Translations under genes and position numbers: made by a program
The notes under the pieces: generated by a model
Databases searched by the model: none
Seen by the model: only the letters and a program-made list of their open reading frames with translations
What the model was told of the DNA's origin: nothing
NCBI RefSeq assembly: GCF_027244095.1
Contig: NC_069658.1
Coordinates: 267,724,687 to 267,788,686, forward strand
Direction: 5' to 3'
DNA: 64,000 nt
Origin: Hemicordylus capensis
Taxonomy: Eukaryota > Chordata > Lepidosauria > Squamata > Cordylidae
Part shown: piece by piece, positions 44,658-57,499 of the stretch
How the letters are laid out: every line of letters starts with the position of its first letter
Position numbering within the stretch: position 1 is the first letter of the stretch

Positions 44658-45187
44658 GAGAGCTGGTCTTCTGGTAGCAAGCATGACTTGTCCCCTTTGC
44701 TAAGCAGGCTCTGTCCTGGTTGCATATGAATGGGAGACTACACGTGAGCCCTGGAGATTATTCCCTTTAGGGGATGAGATCGCTCTGGGAAGAGCACTTG
44801 GTTCCAAGTTCCCTCCCTGGCATCTCCAAGATAGGGCTGAGAGAGATTCCTGCCTGCAACCCTGGAGAAGCCGCTGCCAGTCAGTGTAGACAATACTGTT
44901 GTATCCAGGACACACCAGAGATAGGGTCCAAAAAGTCCTTTATTATAAGCAGTATCTTATAGTACAGCCATCAGGAGCTGAGCAAGTGGTCAGTCAAGCC
45001 CAAGGCAAGACTGCTTTCTCATTGTGCTCTCTGCTCTCTTTTATACATTAGATACACTGATCCTTTTCAGCTGGTTCTCATAGTCAACCCCCTTAAAGGA
45101 ACAGTAATTTAAAATCACATCACCACAAATACTGAGCTAGATAGACCAATGGTCTGACTCGGTATATGGCAGCTTCCTATGTTCCAG
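44658..45187 (+). mobile_element. Composite SINE with 5S-like head, split by an LTR-like insert
   Basis: Head GAGCTGGTCTTCTGGTAGCA, 5S-like TTTGCTAAGCAGGCTCTGTC and GAATGGGAGACTA, body to 44897; the tail resumes at 45128 (ATACTGAGCTAGATAGACCA, GGCAGCTTCCTATGTTCC). The interruption lies exactly at AATACT. Confidence 0.85.
44898..45127 (-). mobile_element. Solo LTR-like fossil (about 230 bp)
   Basis: Precise insertion into the SINE with AATACT repeated on both sides (44892-44897 and 45128-45133). Read on the minus strand it begins TGTGGTGATG, has a TATAAAAG box in its middle and an AATAAA signal near its end, the order expected of an LTR, and finishes ...GGATACAAC. No internal retroelement part is present, as for a solo LTR left by recombination. 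Family (gypsy-like or endogenous retrovirus) not determined. Confidence 0.6.
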
Positions 45188-45482
45188 TCAGAAAACTTTC
45201 TCCATTGTGGACCCTGTTTTTTTGGAACACTTTGCCAAGGAAAGCTCAGCTGGAGGCTTCCTTCCCGGTATTTAGGAGGCTGACCAAGACCTTCCTTTTT
45301 AGAAAGTCTTTTGTGGTTTAATTGTCTTAATGGAGCATAAAGTATATGCTTTATACTGTGTCCCCCCTTCTCTTTCTTTCTGGTTTTATTTCAAATGTAT
45401 TTTGTATGCATGTTTTTTTATTATAAACTGCTTTGGAAACCTTTCTTAGCAGAGAAGCAGGATATAAATGTAACTAATAAAT
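45188..45482 (+). mobile_element. L2-type LINE 3' end, diverged
   Basis: Reads VDPVFLEHFAKESSAGGFLP, PF+KVF-like blocks of an old L2 C-terminus, then a 3' UTR with TAAACTGCTTTGGAAACC and GCAGGATATAAATGTAA. Confidence 0.65.
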
Positions 45483-46182
45483 AGTTCTATAGTGGTCTAG
45501 TGCAATATTTTTAGGTACAAATAACAAACTGTGCTACAAACCTGAGGTGGTGGCTTGCTGCTGCTGCTGCTACTACTACAACAAAAGGCCATTTATGGTG
45601 GAGAGTATTTTGAGTAGATAAACAATGGTGGGGTACTTAAGCCTTTTGCAACCAGCTGCTTTTATGCTATGTCCTCCCTCCTGGGTTCTGGACACATGTG
45701 ACACAAATCTGTGTCTTGAATCGTGGCACAAATTTGTCTGGAATCCAGTGGGAAAATAAAATATATATTTGTTTTTCCTGGGGTGCAAATTAAATGGAAG
45801 CTTGTAAAAACTGGGGAGAGCCTGCTCTGATAGAGGCAGTTTCTGGATTTGCACTTGGATTCCAGAGGCCTTTTGGAACTGCAGGCATTCTCAGTAATGC
45901 CATAGTTATTCCACATGTTTACTGGCAACTTGACACATTGGCACTGTCTTGCAGTTGGTTTGGCAGTACGGTACAGCCACAAACAAGCCTCAGGCTTGTC
46001 TGCTAGTGGCAATTCCTACCCACAAGGTAAAAAGGATATGGCTAGTCTAGAATGAAGATCTACAAATCCTTCATTTGTGTCACTGGGACAGTAATTGTAT
46101 AGAACAGTTGGTTTGTTCTGACTCCATCTTTCTCTCCCAAAACCTTTCCTTTCTTTCTCCATTCTTTCCTACATATCTGCCT
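45483..46182. other. PXK intron 1, unrecognised
   Basis: Short (CTG)n near 45555. Otherwise nothing supported. Confidence 0.35.
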
Positions 46183-46310
46183 AAATGCATATGAATGGGA
46201 GACTTGATGTGTGAGCACTGTAAGATATTCCCCTCAGGGGATGGAGCTGCTCTGGGAAGAGCATAAGGTTCCAAGTTCCCTCCCTGGCATCTCCAAGATA
46301 GGACAAGATT

Positions 46311-47351
46311 TTTTTTTTATAGGAGAAGATTTTTTTTATTGAACCAACAAACTACCAAAGCATACAGTATGTTGCCAAAGCACAATTATATACAAAGTGG
46401 CTGTTTGTACATGATATATCTACAAAGATTTACACACAAGGATTTGGAAACCCACAAGGTTATGAAGTATATGCAGGTAGTACTGTAACTCAGGGGTGGG
46501 GGATTTCAAGGCACATCAGGTAATGGGGGGGGGCGTTACGTCCGACGTCCATTTCCACAATTTGTCCCATTGCTGTTTAGAAGAGATACTCTTGTCTTTT
46601 TGCACATAACCATACAAACTTTTCCAGAAGAGATTTACTGTCTCATCTGCGTGAACCTCTTGGTTGCGTCTTCCCTCCCTATTCCTATGCAGGAGCATTG
46701 CATAAATGACATACAGGTTTACTAACCTGATTACGAGAAGGGGAACGTTCCAGTTCCCTAGTATGAGGGCACCCGTTCCATCCCATTTCCTTGAAGGTTT
46801 CTTTCTGGGACCTCAAAAGGAGGTTCTATCGCTCAAACCCAAGGTTAGTTCTTCCCAAGTCTGTTTTTCCAAATCAGGCCACTCTAACAGCTTGCTTACT
46901 CCCTGCCACACTCTTTGGCTACCACACACTCTTTTAAGAAATGTGAGTGGGTTTCCCTGTATGTTTTACCTAGCTTACGAGCTTTCTGTTTGCAAGTGAT
47001 TTTAGGGCACTCTTGCTGGTCCTCTGGGAGCCATGGCTTAGCTGCATTAAGTGGTAGTACTTGATGGTATAAGCGCCACCTTGTTTCCCATAAATGGAAA
47101 GGGACTTTTTTCTCTTTAAAGAGAGCGATAGGGTGATCGGGTTGCAACAAGTACTGTGAAGTGCGGTGTTTGTAGCGTTTACGTTCTAAATCAGGTTTTA
47201 AGAAACCCACTTTTAGAATCTCTCCATAAATTGTTTTCCTTAGCTGCTTAACTGAGGAGGATCCTTTAAATAGATCCGGTTCAACCTTCCATTTTTAAAG
47301 TGTGAATAACAAATCTCTCAAGTAGTCCGGGTGTTCTCTTTTTAATACTTG
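46311..47351 (-). mobile_element. Non-LTR retrotransposon (L1/Tx1-like), 3' end, nested in SINE
   Basis: T-rich start (poly-A tail on the minus strand), then minus-strand remnants such as YQVLPLNAAKPWLPEDQQEC and ETHSHFLKECVVAKECGRE, a Cys/His knuckle of the type at LINE ORF2 C-termini, and WDKLWKWTSDV. 5' truncated and degraded. The clade is uncertain. Confidence 0.6.
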
Positions 47352-47443
47352 TAGGGCTGAGAGAGATTCCTGCCTGCAACCTTGGAGATGCCGCTGTCAG
47401 TCTGTCAAGACAATACTGAGCTAGATAGACCAATGGTCTGACT

Positions 47444-47772
47444 TAGGAGTGTGCACGGACCAGTCCGGGGCCATACAAAAGGCCTCCAGACCATCTGGAA
47501 TTCGGCTGGTCCGGCGGTGTGTGTGTGTGTGCCTTTAAGGGGGGGATAGCACTTACACCACCACCCCTGCCGCGAAGGGCGCACGCGTGGCTCCAGCTTT
47601 TTCGGCTTGCTAACTTTAAAGACGATGACGGGTACAGGGGCGGCAGGGAGGAACTCTGCCGCCCCAAGAACGTTTTAAAGTCCAGCGCCGGAGGGGGAAG
47701 TGCTATCCCCCCCTTAAAGACACACTCCCCCCAGTGCCAGACCACGCTTCCATGGTTCCGTGCACATCCCTA
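47444..47772. mobile_element. GC-rich hAT-like MITE (329 bp) with perfect 8 bp TSD
   Basis: Ends TAGGAGTGTGCACGGACC and GGTTCCGTGCACATCCCTA are inverted; inner arms GCCTTTAAGGGGGGGATAGC and GCTATCCCCCCCTTAAAGAC also pair. Perfect TSD GTCTGACT at 47436-47443 and 47773-47780, which lies within the SINE consensus, proving the insertion. Interior has many CpGs. Confidence 0.85.
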
Positions 47773-47865
47773 GTCTGACTCAGTATATGGCAGCTTCCTA
47801 TGTTCTTATTCGCTGCTCCTGGAAAGAGACACTGTGGTGAACAGCAAAGTAGAAGGCATAGACAT

Positions 47866-48052
47866 AGGAACCTAGGAAGCTGTCTTATACCAAATCAGAC
47901 CATTGGTCCATCTAGCTCAGTCTTGACTACACTGACTGGCAGTGGCTTTCCAAGGTTTCAGGTAGGAGTCTTTCTCAGCCCTACCTGGAGATGCCAAGGG
48001 CTGAACCTGGGACTTGCTGCATGCAAAGCAGATGTCCTGCCACTGAGCTTCA
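47866..48052 (-). mobile_element. Composite SINE with tRNA-like head
   Basis: Antisense: shared tail (CATTGGTCCATCTAGCTCAG, GGCAGTGGCTTTCCAAGG) but a head complement of CTGAACCTGGGACTTGCTGC, AAGCAGATGTCCTGCCACTG, i.e. a tRNA-type A and B box instead of the 5S-like block. Confidence 0.8.
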
Positions 48053-49302
48053 TCCCCATCCCCATATTTGCGTGTATGTGTATAAACTTCAAAAAAGAAT
48101 GCATCCCTGTAGGCCTATATTAAGATTTCAGATGGGGGCAGAAGAGTGCAGTGGTCTACTTCCAGTTGTGTCCATGAGCAGAAGAGCCTAGTGTCTGCAT
48201 TCTGTGTAGGGCTTTTATCTTAGAGCTTTCCTTTCTGTCATCACAAAACACAAGGCAGTGTACATGGGGTTCCCAGATGGTCACCCATCCATGCACTGAT
48301 CAAACGCAGACCTCTTTAGTTTCAGCAAGGTGGCTATATTGTGATGCCCTCAGACCATGCCCTGGTACACAGTTTAGAGAACTTGCAATAACTCTAGGTG
48401 TCCGTTTCACTGGTGCTAGAATTCCTGTTTGTCTGAGGCCTTGGTTGAGGACTTGCTTACCTCAAAGTCCCTTTGGCTTCTGTGTAATGTGTCCCAGCAG
48501 GATTAATTCTTTGTCTTCATCCTTCTGTTTGTGATTTCCATCTTATCAAATTTCATTCTCTTGTCCTTCCTAATTTGTTTTTGTGTGTTGCCTTCCAAAT
48601 TTCCTTGCTTGGCCTCCCAAGTTGCATGCAGTGTGCAAAGGCTGGTGTGTATGTGTTTTTCATGGAGCAAAACTAGTTTTCTTTCTGGTGGCTCTGCAGA
48701 AAAGACTGGGAGGGTTGCCTTCAGGGAGGACATCCAGCTTCCGTGAGCCAGTTTGAGCAAGGGCTGGAGGCTTGGAGATTTCTGTCATCAAGAATAAAAT
48801 TGTAGCTGCCTCCTTGAAATGGAAAACCTGCTTTTAAAGGTATGGCATCTTGTAACCCCAAGCAAACTGTTGATAGTTTGCTGAATGAAATTGGGTTGCT
48901 TCACTATGTGGCATAGAAAGCTAAAATTGGAGTTTCCCCCCTGTATATATTTTTTATCAAGACTACATGCCTGCCAACATATCCCTATTTTCCCATTCAC
49001 CTGAATGAGAACATAGGGACATGTTGGCAGGTATGAGAATATTTATACACTGTGCTCCCCCCCCAATAGTTTCTCACAGCAGTTTACATGTTTCCCTGTC
49101 CCAGAAGGGTTCACAGTCTTAAGACACAAAGGACACACCAGCAAGAGCCACTATTTTAAAAGGTGCTGTGAAAGGGAGTTGGCAGTAAATAAACAAACAA
49201 AAAAAGAAGTCTGAGGAAGTGATATTATCAGGGAGTCTTTCTCAGAGAAAATAGTGTTCAAGCTGTTAATAGTGTTTAACCATTTCTCTAAGTAGTCTGT
49301 GC
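48053..49302. other. PXK intron 1, unrecognised
   Basis: A pair GTTGGCAGGTATGAGAA / GACTACATGCCTGCCAACAT around 48961-49035 is inverted and may be a small foldback. No exon. Confidence 0.35.
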
Positions 49303-49437
49303 CAGAGTTTCTTAACCTTGGGCCCCCAGATGCTGTTGGATTACAGCTCCCACCATCCCCAGATATGACCTTTGTGGCTGAGGATGATGGGAGTTGTAGT
49401 CCAAAAACATCTGGGGGCCCAAGGTTAAGAAACCCTG
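49303..49437. mobile_element. Palindromic hAT-type MITE (135 bp)
   Basis: CAGAGTTTCTTAACCTTGGG to its complement ...AAGGTTAAGAAACCCTG, TSD GTCTGTGC (49295-49302) and GTCTATGC (49438-49445), 7 of 8. Confidence 0.9.
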
Positions 49438-49794
49438 GTCTATGCAGTAGGTCCCCAGTTGATGGGAGGCCCCGCTGTGGTAAATCTGGCAGTTTCCCAT
49501 GTGTGGAGTATGCCTGTCCTGCTGCATGTACTGAACGCCTTGAAGAGTTCTGTAGCTCTGAACATGGTGGTTTCTTCATCATAAGAGAAGAGGTGGGTTG
49601 CAGAAGTGAAGCTGAGTGAACTGGTATCCTCCTGATTATTACTCAACTGGTCCCGGTTCCAGCTGTTATAAAATGGTGCATCTTAACTTTTAGCTGGGAC
49701 TGCTCACTGGGAGCACATAATCCCAACATTTTATGAGCTATGTTGATTAAGTGTGTGCTTCTGGACCCAGTTCAAGGGGCTGGTATTTATTTTT

Positions 49795-50110
49795 TAACGT
49801 CCTAAATTGCTTGGGATCAAGGTACCTTAAGGACTGCCTTCCCCCATATGCACCTGCTCCAGGTGTCCTTGCTTTGGGAAGCAATGTTGGCATCTGTTAG
49901 AGCAGGGCTTTCTGTGTGGTGGCCCCAACATTCTGGAGATCCCTCCTGTTAGAGGCCTGACTGGCCACCACCCTGCTTGTCTTCTGAAGTCTTGTAAAGA
50001 CCTTGCTCTTTTGCAGGGCTTTTGGGGTGGGGTAAGTTCTGCTTCTGAAGTTGCTATTTTCTTGTATTCTGATTTTCTTCTAATTTGTGTAACATTTTGT
50101 GTTAATAGTG
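49795..50110 (+). mobile_element. Old L2/L3-type LINE C-terminus
   Basis: Reads RYLKDCLPPYAPAPGVLALG, SRAFCVVAPTFWRSLL, VKTLLFCRAFGVG with stops between blocks, the conserved order of the RT C-terminal tail. Confidence 0.65.
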
Positions 50111-50403
50111 TATTGAGTGATTTTGCCAAAATATGCAAAACGCCACACAGAGTATAGCTCCTCCATCCATAGTCTTTTCCCATAACCTCACGCACTCCAT
50201 CCTGCACTCCCAAATCAAACAGAATACAAAAAATACCCCTCCCAACAAAAGGGTCCCCTCCTGCTCCATGCTAAGTATGTAGTGGATACTGCACCTTATA
50301 TGAAATGAAATTTTAAATATTGTTGCCAAAGATTTAAGGATTTCTTTTTGGCTCGTAATTTTAGAAATAAAGTTTGCTCCCTAACTGCTAGCAATAACAG
50401 AGT

Positions 50404-50515
50404 AAAGGTAAAGTGTGTTGTCAACTCCTGGCGAGCAAAGACAACCACAGGGCTCTGAGGTAGAATACAGGAGGGGTTTAGCATTGTCATCTTCCTTGCA
50501 GTAGTAATGTGAAAA
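50404..50515 (-). mobile_element. tRNA-type SINE 3' part (ACTCGAC-tailed family)
   Basis: GTGTTGTCAACTCCTGGCGA, CAACCACAGGGCTCTGAGG, ATACAGGAGGGGTTTAGC; head missing. Confidence 0.75.
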
Positions 50516-51274
50516 GGCTTCAAGTGATAAGGATGATGGCAACTGGACTTTTCCCTCTAATTTTTTTTTTAAATGGTAGATTTCCACATAGATCTGTCTT
50601 TGCATATTATTTTCTAAAGTGCAGAGTGTGCTCAAGAGATCAGTGTTGGAAATTTGAAATAAAGATTAATAAAATGGAGGCAGCTTAGAGACCCTCGAGG
50701 TTAGGAGGTTAGGAGGGCACCATAATTCAAAGGAATTGCTTGCAAATTAGGCTTCTGGGGAGTATTCTTTCTCTTGGCTAGGTAGGGTGCACACTATTTT
50801 AATAAATACTTTAAGCACTTAGGTACCTGAAAAATGTGTACAGTTCTGTTGGCAAGCAACTATATAGCAGTTATAGTAGGACTATTTTGATACAAACATA
50901 ATATGGTTCCACTCCAGCTGGCATTAGACTAGAACGAAGGGTGTTTTTTTAAGAGTAAAAATCCCTCCTCTATTGGTGTGCTAAATTAGCACACCTGATA
51001 TCTGTACGTTGCACAGTTTGTGCTTATAACTATAACAGTCTACATAGCATGCTGAGGCCTTACGAGATTGGTGCAAGTGACATAACCTAAAATAGAAATT
51101 TTAGTATAGAATCCCCATGTTTGTTTGTACCTCATCTTTGAAGTGCTCCCTAGCCCCTGGGACAATGTCTGGTTTAGTGCTAGAGTACAAATGAACCATG
51201 AGAAAAGCTGCTAAATGCAATCTTAACTTAAAGGTATATGTTCATGTTGATTTCTACAGATATCATCTTTATTA
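50516..51274. other. PXK intron 1, unrecognised
   Basis: No supported feature. Confidence 0.35.
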
Positions 51275-51735
51275 TTATTATTTTAACATATTTCTATACC
51301 ACCCCAAACTCACGTCTCTGGGCGGTTTACAACAAGCAAACAAACAAAAAGTTAAAACATTAGTTAAAATGAATAACAAAAAATTTAAAGCAGAGGTTAA
51401 GACAAAATAAACAATATAGTAAAAGTGAAAACATTACAACAATTTTAATTTTAAAACAATGTTACAACAATATTTAATTAAAATTCTGGGTAAATAGGTG
51501 CATCTTTAAAGACTTTTAAAAAGTTGTCAGAGATGGGGAGGTTCTTATTTCAGCAGGGAGCGCGTTCCAAAGCTTTGGGGCAGCAGCGGAGAAGGCCCAT
51601 CCCCGAGTAGCCACCAGACAAGCCGGTGGCAACTGCAGACGAACCTCTCTTGATGATCTCATTAGGCGGTGCTTCCCCAAGTTTTTCAGTCCGTGGATGG
51701 AGGAGGGCAGTTGATCACTTATAGGGTGGGACATA
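51275..51735 (-). mobile_element. L2-type LINE 3' end
   Basis: A/T-rich 3' UTR (ATTTCTATACCACCCCAAAC, CTGGGCGGTTTACAACAAGC) then the minus-strand tail LVATRGWAFSAAAPKLWNAL and PAEIRTSPSL. Ends 260 bp before PXK exon 2. Confidence 0.85.
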
Positions 51736-51996
51736 GAAAAAAATATTCAAAGAAGAAATTAGGTCGTGGGAGGAAATAAACCAGCACAGAGGGGTAAAGA
51801 GCAAGAGGCAGACCTGTATTTTGCCTTGGAGAATGGTAGAAGTGTGTGATGATGAAGTTCATGGGCTAGAATTGTCCATGTAAACTGTAAACTGTTTGTA
51901 AAATGTTGCCATTTAAAAAGTGCTGAATTTGAATTGGCAACTTCTATCTTGGTGGTGGCTCTACTTTCTAATTGTGTTTTCTCCTCCCATTCCTAG

Positions 51997-52047
51997 GAAT
52001 ACATCATTCGTGTTCAAAGAGGGATCTCCATGGAAAATAGCTGGCAG
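51997..52047 (+). CDS. PXK: PXK coding exon 2
   Basis: Acceptor CCCATTCCTAG, donor GTAAGT. The 51 nt encode EYIIRVQRGISMENSWQ (residues 35-51), the beta1-beta2 part of the PX domain, differing from human at one residue (M for V) as I recall it. Phase 0 at both ends. Confidence 0.95.
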
Positions 52048-52289
52048 GTAAGTTAAATCAAGAAAACACAATCCATTCTTTGGGATACAGGCGATATAGC
52101 AGAAAGCTCCCTGAACATCTGTACCTCGACGGTCTCTGGTGATCAGGTTCAGTCCACCAGCCATTGCTACTGTACAGCTTTTATTAGTTTCAGTGGCACC
52201 TTTGTGGTGCTCTCACAAATCCTTCCTGAATGAGAGAGATTCTGAAGTGCCAGAGCTGGTGGATTGTTGCTATTTGTTGTCTCTTGTCT
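52048..52289. other. PXK intron 2, start
   Basis: Unrecognised intron sequence. Confidence 0.35.
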
Positions 52290-52560
52290 TCAGCCCCATT
52301 TATTTATTTATTTATTTAAAATATTTATACTCCGCCCCTCCAGTGCACTACTGCTCGGGGCGGCTCACAACAATAAGATAGACACAGATACAATAAAAGT
52401 AATAAAATTAACTAATTTTTGTTTAAGTCAGATTAAAAACCACAATTATTAGGTTCAAATTAAAACGGAAAATTATAAAAAAAGCTAAAGAACCTACCAG
52501 ATATAACAAAACAATAATGGAGCATTAAAAAGTCCTCCTTTAAAAAGGTGCATTTTGAGA
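52290..52560 (-). mobile_element. L2-type LINE 3' UTR fragment
   Basis: (ATTT)n then ATATTTATACTCCGCCCCTC and CTCGGGGCGGCTCACAACAA, a GC-variant of the antisense L2 3' end. Confidence 0.65.
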
Positions 52561-54228
52561 TGTATTTTGCTGTATCGCTTTTTAAAATGGTAGTTCGGTT
52601 GGTTCAAACAGACTGTGTGTGTTTAGATGTCTCTCCTCTTTAGGCCAGTGGGTCATATTGAAATGTACTAAATCCTATTTCATGCATTGTTTGGTGTATA
52701 TGTAAAATTTGGCGCATCTATATTTGTGTGGAAGTATTTTCTGTGACTTGCTAGTAAATAGGATCCTAAATTTGGAATGGGCGAAAGACTTCGCTGCTCA
52801 GTGCTATCTATCGATCGATCGACTGATCGATCGACTGATCGATTGACTGACTGACATACATACATTCATTCATTCATTCATTCATTCATTTTGGGAACTG
52901 ATGAGACCTGACTGCTGCAAGAACAAAATTGTACACATGACCTGAATGGCAACTTGGAGGTAGCTTCTTGAACTGTCACTGGGTGTGGCCTTGATGCCAC
53001 TACAGCATAAAGATAGTCTCCTTCTACTGCCACAAGACCACCCAGCTGTCAATGATCTTCCTCGTCATTTTCAAGCTAAGTAGGCCAGTTTAGTGTGTGA
53101 AGCAAGTGCAGCCAGATTATCTGAATTTCTTCCTGGTTTCTTTAGATCTTCTTAGATCTCTCTCTGATCTAAAGCATAAGGCTGGTCTTCTAGGGAGGCA
53201 TGGACAATTGCCAGACCCTTTCCAGTGTCTGTCTTGATAGAGCTAAGAAGCAGAGTGCCAGCTGAGTCCCAGGCCTATACCTTCTAATTGGTGCAATCTG
53301 GGAGCCTGTGTGACTTGTCTGTGGTACTGATTGACCTTTTCTCCTTCCACAGTGGGGCAACCTGCGTTTCGCAAGCTTTTGCTTCTCTAGGGACTGTATT
53401 TCATTTTATCTTCCCCACAACCACCTCAGCATCTTTGCACTGTGGCCTTTATGTCTCTTCAGTTTCCTTCTTTTAATCTGCACATGTATCTTATAGCATT
53501 TGTTCTTGAGTGCTGAAAGATGCACATCCATATATTCACGTTGGATACAGCTGACTGAGCTGTGCTGTCCATACTCTGTATATTTGTTATGGAAAATGCT
53601 GATGAAATGTCTAGAACCTCACTGAGATACAGGATGTCATGATGCCAAGATTTCTGGGAATAGTGAAGGATTTGAATAAAACAGAAATGTCAAAAATGAG
53701 GTTCTTATTCCTGTTTTAAATCTGGCAGAATATTTGTATATAAACTTAGACATAAGAATATTGATTTATTTTTAGTATTATTTATTAATTATATTTTATA
53801 CACTGCCCTATCCAAATGGCTCTTTGGATAACCTTTGGAAACGGCTCTTAGAATAACCACTTCTTATCCACATAACTGGGAAAGTGCAACCCCTTGCACG
53901 TTGTTTCGGCAGGGGAATTGAACAAGTGATGTTTTGGTGGCATATAAAGTGATTATAGCATAGAGCTGTCGTGATTTCTCTATCCATCTGTGTTCTTAGG
54001 AGATCTTGCATTTAGTGTGATAATGGCTCTTCTCCATATTTCTTATGAAGCCCCTGAATTAGTATGCCTAACTGTCGCAGGTATCCACAATGCCTATGTC
54101 AGTAGAAGAATTCTGAGGCTATGATAAATGCAACAAGCGTAGCTTGAGTTTATAGAATGGAGTCCCCCCCCGCCCCATGCACAGTTATGTTGGAGTGTTG
54201 CATCAGCTCTAATTTTATGTCTTTGCAG
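52561..54228. other. PXK intron 2; microsatellite and a short L2 tail
   Basis: 53762-53830 is an antisense L2 3' tail (ATACACTGCCCTATCCAAAT). Otherwise unrecognised except the satellite tract at 52806-52890. Confidence 0.45.
52806..52890. repeat. Compound microsatellite (GATC/GACT)n-(ATAC)n-(ATTC)n
   Basis: CTATCGATCGATCGACTGAT units grading into ACATACATACATTC and ATTCATTCATTCATTC. Confidence 0.95.
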
Positions 54229-54276
54229 ATTGTAAGAAGATATAGTGACTTTGATTTGCTGAATAATAGTTTGCAG
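54229..54276 (+). CDS. PXK: PXK coding exon 3
   Basis: Acceptor TTTATGTCTTTGCAG, donor GTAAGA. The 48 nt encode IVRRYSDFDLLNNSLQ (residues 52-67). RRYSDF (54-59) is the phosphoinositide-binding PX motif; R55 is the phosphate-contacting residue in the family. Phase 0. Exon 4 (the IAGLSLPLPPKK segment in human) was not found by 64000, so intron 3 exceeds 9.7 kb. Confidence 0.95.
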
Positions 54277-55281
54277 GTAAGAATTTTTCTTACAAAACTG
54301 TACTTGAATACTTGTGGGTTTAAAAGTAGCCTTTGCTTATGAGGCAATGAAAGGATGACTCTTTAAATTAACAGGCCAAATAGTAAAGATTAAGCAAAAA
54401 GACATACTAATTTAAAAGCGTAAAGTACCAGGTTATGCTGTGGGGAAACTGTTGATTCTAAATCTTAGTGTAACCAATTGAAATCTGAATGTGGGAGAGA
54501 GGCAAATCTTGACAACCAGCAATAATTTAACTTGATTCATCTTTTGGGGTTAAAACGCCTCCTTTCTTTCACTCTTACAAAAGCCGGTCACATTGACCTG
54601 TTTAAACTGAGCACTGAAATGCAGTGCAATGTAATCATTTGTCCATTTCCAAAAGCACTTTCTGATTTGTTTGTGTAATGTATTTCTCTGCCATTGGGAA
54701 GTATGTTCCTTCATTTCCCCCCCTAAACACTGCAGCTGTTATGTATTTGTACGCTTCGAGGACATTCATTTCTTTTTAGCTTGCATGGGAAAACACAGGG
54801 ACAGGATTGTACACTAAAGAATTGTTCAGTGGCTTCCAGACAATGAAAGGGAAGTTAGCTGTTGTGCAATTTTTGCTGGAACTTCAGCAGTCCCTTTTGC
54901 TGCTCCTCATATGCCATCTCTGCTGCAGATGGTACAAGCATTGTGACCTTAGTCACTTAAACTATAGTACAAGCTAGTGGAAATGTGTTGTATTATCCTC
55001 TGCCTCTTCTGTGAATGTGCAATGCTGAATTCAGAGGGATAGAATATTGGAGGATAAATTTGTACTGCAGCATTTAAAGGGCTGTGACATCAAAAACCAT
55101 TGCTACTCTTTCTCTTAAAAGTGCTTTAAAGCTGGGTGTAGTGTTGTACCTTGGACCACTTCCTGAGTTGCCTTCTCATTCAAGGATTATTTATAAGCTC
55201 TTTCACAATGACTGTACTGAGTTGCTCATCCTTAATTTTTAGTGTTGCACAACTTTCTTCCTTATTTGAATAAAATCCTAC
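54277..55281. other. PXK intron 3, first part, unrecognised
   Basis: Single-copy-looking intron sequence, no feature. Confidence 0.35.
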
Positions 55282-56170
55282 CTAAGAAGATTCTTGCTAG
55301 ATCAGGCCCAAGGCCTATCTAGTCCAGCATCCTTTCCCACAGTGGCCAGCCAGATGCCTCTGGAAAGCCCACAAACAAGAGATGAAGCCACAAGCAGGAG
55401 ATGAAGGGTTGTCCCCTCTCCCATTTTTGTTCCCATGCAACTTGTTTTCAGAGGCATCTTGCCTCTGAACCTGGAAGCAGTGAATAGCCATCAAGATTAG
55501 TACCCATGAACAGACTTGTCCTCCCTGAATTTCTCTCATCAGGGTTATCTAAGATAGTGACCATTACCACATCTTCTGGCATTGAATTTAATAGATTATG
55601 TGCTATAAGTACTTCTTCTGTACTTCTATTTATATTGCCCTATATCTTCTGTCATTCATTTTCATTGGATGACCGCTGGTTCTAGGGTTCTGTGAGAGGG
55701 AGAAAAACATATCTCTATTCACTTTCTCTACAACGTGAATAATTTTATAATCTTCAATCGTGTCTTCCTTTAGTTGATTTCTTTCTAAACAGCCCCAAAC
55801 ACTGAAACCTTTCCTCATAGGGAAGGTTCTCCACCTCTCTGATTATTTTGCTTGCCCTCTTCTGCACTTTTTCCAGTTCTACAATATTCCTTTTTGAGAT
55901 ATAGTGACCAGAACTGTACATAGTATTCCAAATGTGGCCCCACCATAGATTTGTATGTCATTATAATATTAGTTTTATTTTCTAATGATCCCTAGTACAG
56001 AATTTGTCTTTGTCATTACTGCTATATATTGGATTGATATTTTCATTTTTCTGTCCATTATGACCACAAGACCTCTCTCTTGATTCATCACTGGCAGCTC
56101 AGACCCCATCAGTGTATATGTTGGGATTTTTGTCCAGTGTGCACCATTTTACACTTATTAAATAAAGCAG
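55282..56170 (-). mobile_element. CR1 LINE, C-terminal and 3' part
   Basis: Antisense: 3' end AGAAGATTCTTGCTAGATCA, then GGCCCAAGGCCTATCTAGTC, and minus-strand coding remnants NPRTSGHPMKMND, EDYKIIHVVEKVNRDMFFSL, up to about 56165 where the DRKMKI/SELPVMNQ-type block ends. It abuts the Helitron cluster. Confidence 0.8.
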
Positions 56171-56172
56171 TA

Positions 56173-57497
<1,325 letters not shown>

Positions 57498-57499
57498 TA

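Larger units (their letters stand above)
46183..47810 (+). mobile_element. Composite SINE (5S-headed) carrying two younger insertions
   Basis: SINE segments are 46183-46310 (GCATATGAATGGGAGACTTG to CATCTCCAAGATAGG), 47352-47443 (GGGCTGAGAGAGATTCCTGC to CAATGGTCTGACT) and 47773-47810 (GTCTGACTCAGTATATGGCA to TCCTATGTTC). The gaps hold an antisense LINE and a GC-rich MITE. The segments join in consensus order. Confidence 0.85.
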
